A DNA stretch of 22,543 bases from Cymbomonas tetramitiformis (taxonomy: Eukaryota; Chlorophyta; Pyramimonadophyceae; Pyramimonadales; Pyramimonadaceae), in the NCBI GenBank assembly GCA_001247695.2, contig LGRX02025843.1, positions 1 to 22,543 on the forward strand, given 5' to 3'. The position numbers and the translations under genes were made by a program. Under the pieces are notes generated by a model. That model was given only the letters and a program-made list of their open reading frames with translations, was not told the DNA's origin and searched no databases. Positions 18,508 to 22,543 of the stretch are shown piece by piece; the first letter of the stretch is position 1, and every line of letters starts with the position of its first letter.

Positions 18508-20801
18508 CTAGCTTCTCGGCTTCTTTATTTTTGCTGGCTTTTCGCCTTCTTCCTTTTTTCTGTCAACTTTTCTCTTTGGAATTTGGAATTTGGAATTGGG
18601 AGCGGAACCGCCCTTAACCTTCTCATCCTTCTTCCCATCCTTCTTGTCCTCCTCATCCTCCTCAGAGTTGGTTTGCTCCTCGTCCTCGTCCTTCTCGTCG
18701 ACGCCCTCGCCCCTCTCCTCATCCTCCACAGTCTCTCCGTCATTAGCAGCGGCGGGATCCTCGACAGCCTCAACAACAGCATCATTAGCATCACCCTCGG
18801 CCGCGTTCTCCTCTTCAACTTCCGATTCTTGTGCATCTTGCTTCTGACACCCCCGCACGTCCTGGAACCAGTGACGGCTCGTTCCTCTCGTATGGAACTG
18901 CAAGTGAATGCAACCTAAGTAAGTGCATTAAGAGCAACGACAACAATTGACAAGCTAAATGCCACTAGAACAATACAAGCAAACACACCGTGACGGGGGG
19001 GTATCCACGGTCCCGTTCCGATACCTCAGCAGGCTCCAACTTCAGGCCGGCCAGTTTTCTCGCTGTCAGCCTCTCGGGATACAGCTTCTCCGTGTTGGCG
19101 TGCCTCAAGTAGGCCGTGTGTATCCTGCGTACATAAACCACTTGTTAGACGGCGTCCTTACGTATGTACACCGTCTTCCACCCGTATGGACGGCACAATA
19201 AATGGTGTCCACGCGTATGGACAGCAAAACAACACCACGCACACATGTACACATGGACGTTCGCGTAAGTGCAAAAGGTAAAAATGTGAACGTTGCAGGG
19301 GAAGGCAGGGAGGGAGGGAGGACTTGCCAGATAACATTTTTTCTTACTATAACTGACTGGAGGTTGTGCTCCAGCATCTCCATCGTTTTATTAGCCGTCC
19401 CGGTGCGGAGTTGCTCGGCACTCACGAGCTCGTCCACCATCGACATGTGTTGGGAAAGAATCCGCTCCACGGGGTAAACCTCCCCCTTATCTGGGAGGTG
19501 AACGACGAATTCAACGTACAGCTCGTAGGTATCTTTGGGCAAAATCATTGGTTTCTCGTTCAATGAATTTCCCGGCCCGATGGCGGCGACGGTAGCCCGA
19601 CCAATGACAAGGTTCGGGAGGCCAGATTTGGTGGCCTTTCCGGTGTCGTAACCGGTACCGATACGACCCACGTCCGCCTGGGGGGTGGCGAAGACGTCCA
19701 CCTGGTCCCCTACGGCCAAGGGGCCCCCGAGGTTGGGGGAGTGCTTCTCTGCCTGCGGGACCGGCTCTTCGGGGACCGTCTGTTGAGGCGCTTCCACCTG
19801 GACACCGTGCGGACGACGTGTGGACTAAGTCGTTCGTACGGGCGACACACGCGTGGAAACATATAAGAAAAACAGTGAAGAACTGGCGCTCACTGGCCAA
19901 AACGTACACCCCTGTGGACAACGTGCAAACTACGTGGTTCATAAGGGTGGAAACAATCAAGCGGCACAAGTTGAAAAAAGGTTCACATAACCACGAGCTT
20001 GGACACCGTTGCACAACGTGTGGACACCGGCGCTCACAGGCGGAAGAGCACAAAAGTTACCTTTACCTCCGGTTTCTTTTCAGGGGCTTCAGGGGCTTTG
20101 GCACCAAGCGCTGTGAAGATCTCAAAGTGCTTCCCTTCAGTGAGTGGCTTGCCAGCAGCAATTGCCAGAGCCACCTGCAGGCACGCCTCTGTCTCCTCCG
20201 GGTCCGGCGCATCCCTGTGCCCGTATACCTTGTACCCGGCCGCTGGACCCTTGTACCGGATGTGAAAACCGTCGGGGAAGTCCTGGGTGACCTTCCACTT
20301 CCAGCGACCGGGCCCCTCCGAGTTATTTTTCAAATAACTCAACCGGTTGGTGACGTATGTTTTCACCATCCGCAAGGGCACCTGCGGGTGGCGGGACTGG
20401 ATATGCTTGGCGATTTTGGTGTGCTTGGCCGCCCCAATGACGGCGACCGTCCCAGGGGGTATCAGGCCTTTTTCCTGCCAGTCGTCGATGACCTCCTGGG
20501 CGTCTTCCTTCATGTCATTTAAGACTTGGGCGCCCGGGTCCACCACCAACCGCGCTGTATTTGCGGCCTGCGCAGCCTCTGCAGGTTGCGCTGCACCCCC
20601 TGCCCCGGCAGCCCCTGCAAACAGCAGCATTTGCTGCTGCATGCTTTGCATCTGCTGAAACATCTGCTGCATGGTGGTGTTTGACGCGGCCGCCTCCACC
20701 AAGCTGGTTTGGCGACGCTGGTTTGGCGAGGGAGTGGGGGCGGTGGGTGGTGATTTCGGGATCTGTGCGCGTTGTCTACTGGGCTGAACTCGGCTGGCCA
20801 T
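18508..20801 (-). CDS. Four-exon gene, probable nuclear protein of unknown family
   Basis: I do not recognise the family. Exon 1 is 20801-20067 (ATG in a good context, AACATGGCC; ends at GAG/GTAAAG). Exon 2 starts at 19797 after GTGTCCAG and ends either at 19358 (CA/GTCAGT) or 19348 (ATA/GTAAGA). Exon 3 is 19124-19025 (after TACGCAG; ends GAG/GTATCG). Exon 4 is 18897-18508 (after CACTTGCAG). Using the 19358 end, all phases fit and give 554 residues; the stronger-looking 19348 donor would put exon 3 out of frame. The N-terminus is basic and proline-rich, then Q/M-rich (MQQMFQQMQSMQQQM, about residues 44-58). A folded domain follows (about 90-225, with GRWKWKVTQDFPDGFHIRYKG), then a second one (GDQVDVFATPQADVG, YELYVEFVVHLPDKGEVYPV). 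The last exon is very acidic (EDEERGEGVDEKDEDEEQ), ending in basic nuclear-import-like runs (PKRKVDRKK). Two introns contain the GTATGGAC/TGTGGAC motif of the nearby satellite. Confidence 0.75.
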
Positions 20802-20960
20802 GTTGGGAACTTACGAAACAAAATTTGCGAGGAGGTTCGTTTGCTGGAGGACTGTGGGCGTTTGTGGGCGTTTTGGCGGCGATGGGATGAAAACGAGTCC
20901 TCTCTGTAGGGAAACGCGGTTTTATGAATATAATTTTTGCCGTGCGGCGGTTTTTCATCA
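20802..20960 (-). promoter_or_regulatory. Promoter region of the four-exon gene
   Basis: On the minus strand ATTATATTC (about 20935-20926) is TATA-like and lies about 125 nt before the ATG. The tRNA-like unit begins within 10 bases of the other edge of this region, so the two transcription units are divergent and nearly touching. Confidence 0.3.
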
Positions 20961-21037
20961 TCGTGGGTGCATGGCCGAGTGGTCAAATGTTGGTAAGCCG
21001 AACGCGTTCTCGCGAGGGTGAGGGGTTCGAATCCCCT

Positions 21038-21132
21038 TGGAGGCATTGGAATCCACGATACCCCTTGTGTTCTAGCGATAAGAGGCGCCGCTAGTGCACA
21101 AGGGGTGTCGTGGGTGCCAACCCACGCCTCCA
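21038..21132. repeat. Long imperfect hairpin, arms of about 40 bp
   Basis: The left arm (21038-21077) starts TGGAGGCATTGG and the right arm (21089-21132) ends CACGCCTCCA. They share TGGAGGC, CCACGA-ACCCCTTGTG and CTAGCG, with four unpaired extra bases in the right arm. The 11-base loop contains GGCGC. The right arm also folds on itself (CGTGGGT-GCCA-ACCCACG). TCGTGGGTGC occurs at 20961 and again at 21108. Confidence 0.85.
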
Positions 21133-21137
21133 TGCAA

Positions 21138-21141
21138 TTTT
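21138..21141 (+). terminator. T4 tract, possible Pol III stop
   Basis: It is the first run of four T on the plus strand after the tRNA-like A and B boxes, six bases past the hairpin. It fits a Pol III terminator; this depends on the unit being transcribed. Confidence 0.4.
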
Positions 21142-21389
21142 CAGTTTCTGTAACTCATGAAGACCGTCCGATTAAGACGGGGGGGTTCATCTGGGCCGTC
21201 GATTGCACTGTCCGCTGGGAAACAATCCCACTGAGTGCCTGTTCTGGGGTAAATCGCAAGCAGCGAGAGGGCGCCTAACCCCCCTCTCACTTTGTTTTTT
21301 TTTTTTGTCCCCACGCTCCGATTTTAGCCCTCCATCGACCTTTTTTAGGGGTGTTTTGTTTTTTGCCATTTTTTCGCTAAGTATTTCTA
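21142..21389. other. Spacer between the tRNA-like unit and the motif field
   Basis: It contains a T run (21293-21306) and CT-rich text. No gene is supported; plus-strand frames to 21278 and 21457 look random. Confidence 0.4.
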
Positions 21390-22047
21390 CCCAAATGTCC
21401 ATACGTGTGGTAAAGTGTGCTGTCCGTACGTTGTCCATACGGTTTTTATGTTTTTAGTTTCCGTGAGGTCAGCTTTTTTTTGCGTCCGTGCGTGTAAAAA
21501 AACCGTCCATGGGACATGAATCATACGGACAATCAAGGCTAACTCGAATGGACAGCGTATGGACTGCTAACTGACGTTTCCACGCGTGTGGACAGTTTTC
21601 AACAAAAAACGTACAAACACTATAGAGTCGTACGAAAACACGTAATTCACCGTGTGCTTTTGCTATCCATCCATGCGGACTGCTCAAAATGTGTGGTTAT
21701 TTCCAACCACATGGACATACCGTCCATGGGACATGCAGACGTACGAAAAATGTGCCATTTCATACGAAATTCGTACAAAACCCACATGGACAGCTACCTG
21801 ACGTTTCCACGCGTGTGGACAACCGATCTCATGGAACCGTATGGACTAGAATGCTTGCGGCATCCACACGGACAACACATAGCGTCCATCCATAATCTAA
21901 CGTGTGGACGACGAGTTTACAACCTTGACGTAAGTGTTGGTGCATGCGCGCAGATGTGGCATGGAACGTATGAACATCGTTGTCCATACGCTGGAAACCT
22001 AAGCCGGGCGTACGGACACCGTACGGACGACGCACGGACGACCAAAT
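21390..22047. repeat. TGGAC/GTCCA motif field upstream of the right transposase, with a diverged 220-bp duplication
   Basis: About two dozen copies of GTATGGAC, GTCCATAC, TGTGGAC and TACGGAC-type words occur in both orientations. Two longer matches show an old duplication. CCGTCCATGGGACATG is at 21503 and 21720, and a 24-base identical run starting CTGACGTTTCCACGCGTGTG is at 21571 and 21798. The field runs right up to the transposase ATG at 22048. This arrangement matches subterminal repeats of CACTA elements, where motifs in both directions bind the element's proteins. Confidence 0.82.
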
Positions 22048-22305
22048 ATGCCATTTTGTCCCTGCGTTGAATGCAATGGTGAAAGGTGGTTATCCAGTAA
22101 GCAAACTCTCCGGCACGTGCGTGCCAATGGACTTCATGGTGATCGATCGCCGTCACCAGAGCGACAACAAGATGAGGAGGAGACACAAGAACGCAGTGAT
22201 GAGGAGGAATTCCCAGAAGATGTTGCCATCCACGAGGCAGCAAATGCGACGATCGAAAAAATCAATCGGCTCTTCTTGGGACCTCAAGAGGACCCAAGCG
22301 CAGAG
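22048..22305 (+). CDS. CACTA/EnSpm transposase, first exon (N-terminal Transpos_assoc-type zinc-binding domain)
   Basis: ATG at 22048; 86 codons to a donor GAG/GTAGGT at 22305, phase 0. The start MPFCPCVECNGERW, then LRHVRANGL, fits the CPCVKC-N-R-----HL---GF pattern found at the N-terminus of CACTA transposases, before the tnp2 domain. The cysteines at residues 4, 6 and 9 (C-C--C) are the likely metal ligands. An acidic linker (QQDEEETQERSDEEEFPED) and a helix (ANATIEKINRLFLG) follow. The rest of the gene lies to the right of the window. It is on the opposite strand from the broken transposase at 1084-3101 and appears intact as far as visible. Family call is by motif memory. Confidence 0.6.
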
Positions 22306-22543
22306 GTAGGTCCTCCTTATCAGCTAAGTCAGCAATTCAGCATTCATCACATTCATGTGTTCTTTGAGGATACTTGTGTGTGTGTGCCTCTTTGAGTGCG
22401 TCGGGGATTCGTCTACGGCTCGCTTTTTGGGAGTGTCTTGGATTCGTCTGACGCTAGCTCCCTCTCCGTGTACAGTGCTCATGGTTATTACACATGCCGG
22501 GGGACTTGCGTTCTTTGACCTTGATATGAAGTACTGCCGGATC
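22306..22543 (+). other. Probable intron 1 of the right transposase, perhaps with the start of exon 2
   Basis: It begins GTAGGTCC. A pyrimidine-rich stretch ending CCGTGTACAG (about 22474) could be an acceptor. After it one frame (LMVITHAGGLAFFDLDMKY) is open to the window end, but its phase does not match exon 1 directly. The exon call is uncertain. Confidence 0.3.

Larger units (their letters stand above)
20965..21141 (+). ncRNA. Class II tRNA-like Pol III unit with a long 3' hairpin
   Basis: A perfect A box TGGCCGAGTGG (20972-20982) and a perfect B box GGTTCGAATCC (21024-21034) are spaced as in tRNA-Ser/Leu. Between them lies a four-base variable-arm stem CGCG-TTCT-CGCG (21003-21014), and AGGGG-TTCGAAT-CCCCT forms the T arm. 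The acceptor arms pair at only about 4 of 7 positions (GGGTGCA against TGGAGGC) and the anticodon stem has a mismatch. A best-fit anticodon would be AAG (Leu), but this is unsure. It is therefore more likely a tRNA-derived element or SINE head than a working tRNA. Past the T arm come a 95-nt hairpin and TTTT at 21138-21141, a normal Pol III stop. Confidence 0.6.

Noticed and set aside
18590..18918. Plus-strand leucine- and serine-rich frames opposite exon 4
   Set aside because: They are the antisense of the acidic glutamate/aspartate tail, which always gives leucine and serine runs.
20100..20330. AP2-like DNA-binding domain in the middle of the four-exon gene
   Set aside because: The W-K and GYKVYG-D-P-EAE spacing is only vaguely similar and the key residues do not line up well enough.
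20965..21044. A working tRNA-Leu(AAG) or tRNA-Ser
   Set aside because: A and B boxes are perfect, but the acceptor stem pairs poorly and the anticodon stem has a mismatch, so it is kept only as a tRNA-like unit.
20519..21133. 204-codon minus-strand frame with PPRGFEPLTLARTRS
   Set aside because: This peptide is what the back of a tRNA T arm gives when translated. The frame crosses the tRNA-like unit and hairpin.

Overview
This window looks like a transposon-rich, repeat-rich piece of a eukaryotic nuclear genome, probably an alga or other protist. The evidence is split genes with short GT-AG introns (82, 127 and 269 nt, plus one of about 230 nt), relics of DNA transposons and a retrotransposon, at least eight separate tandem-repeat fields, and no operons or Shine-Dalgarno spacing. 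I cannot name the species from the sequence. Real coding sequence is a minority of the window, and most open frames are read through repeats.

Layout. (1) 1-1080: two tandem-repeat blocks (76 bp and about 220 bp units) and a 20-bp perfect palindrome. (2) 1084-5321, minus strand: two adjoining genes. The left one (1084-3101) matches the N-terminal half of a CACTA/EnSpm (tnp2-type) transposase, with one intron and a frame break. The right one (3773-5321) is an unrecognised proline/alanine-rich protein, also with a frame break. (3) 5690-6220 and 10893-12280: two arrays of the same roughly 220-bp satellite in the same orientation. They bracket a 4.7-kb island holding a degenerate 365-bp repeat and a protein-kinase gene (8911-9969, minus). 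(4) 12900-14200: three more repeat fields (a TTAACAC cluster, a GTTAGC/GCTAAC cluster, and a 125/155-bp tandem repeat). (5) 14387-17275: a gag-like retrotransposon ORF split by a 1,680-bp Tc1/mariner-like element with near-perfect inverted ends and a TA duplication. (6) 17283-18445: a satellite of GTATGGAC-type motifs with a 198-bp higher-order unit, then two hairpin repeats. (7) 18508-20801, minus: a four-exon gene for a probable nuclear protein of unknown family. (8) 20965-21141: a class II tRNA-like unit followed by a large hairpin and a T4 stretch. (9) 21390-22543: more TGGAC motifs, then the first exon of a second CACTA-type transposase on the plus strand, which runs off the window.

The strongest lead for a joined-up system is in 17.3-22.5 kb. 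The same short motif (GTATGGAC/GTCCATAC and variants) makes up the satellite, sits inside two introns of the four-exon gene, and fills the 5' flank of the right-hand transposase. In CACTA elements, short motifs repeated near the ends in both orientations are the transposase or accessory-protein binding sites. One explanation is therefore a single large CACTA-like element carrying a divergent accessory gene, with the satellite grown from its subterminal repeats. This is inference; the motif sharing is seen directly.

The clearest single event is the Tc1/mariner-like insertion. Taking out the element plus one TA rejoins the two halves of the gag-like frame exactly.
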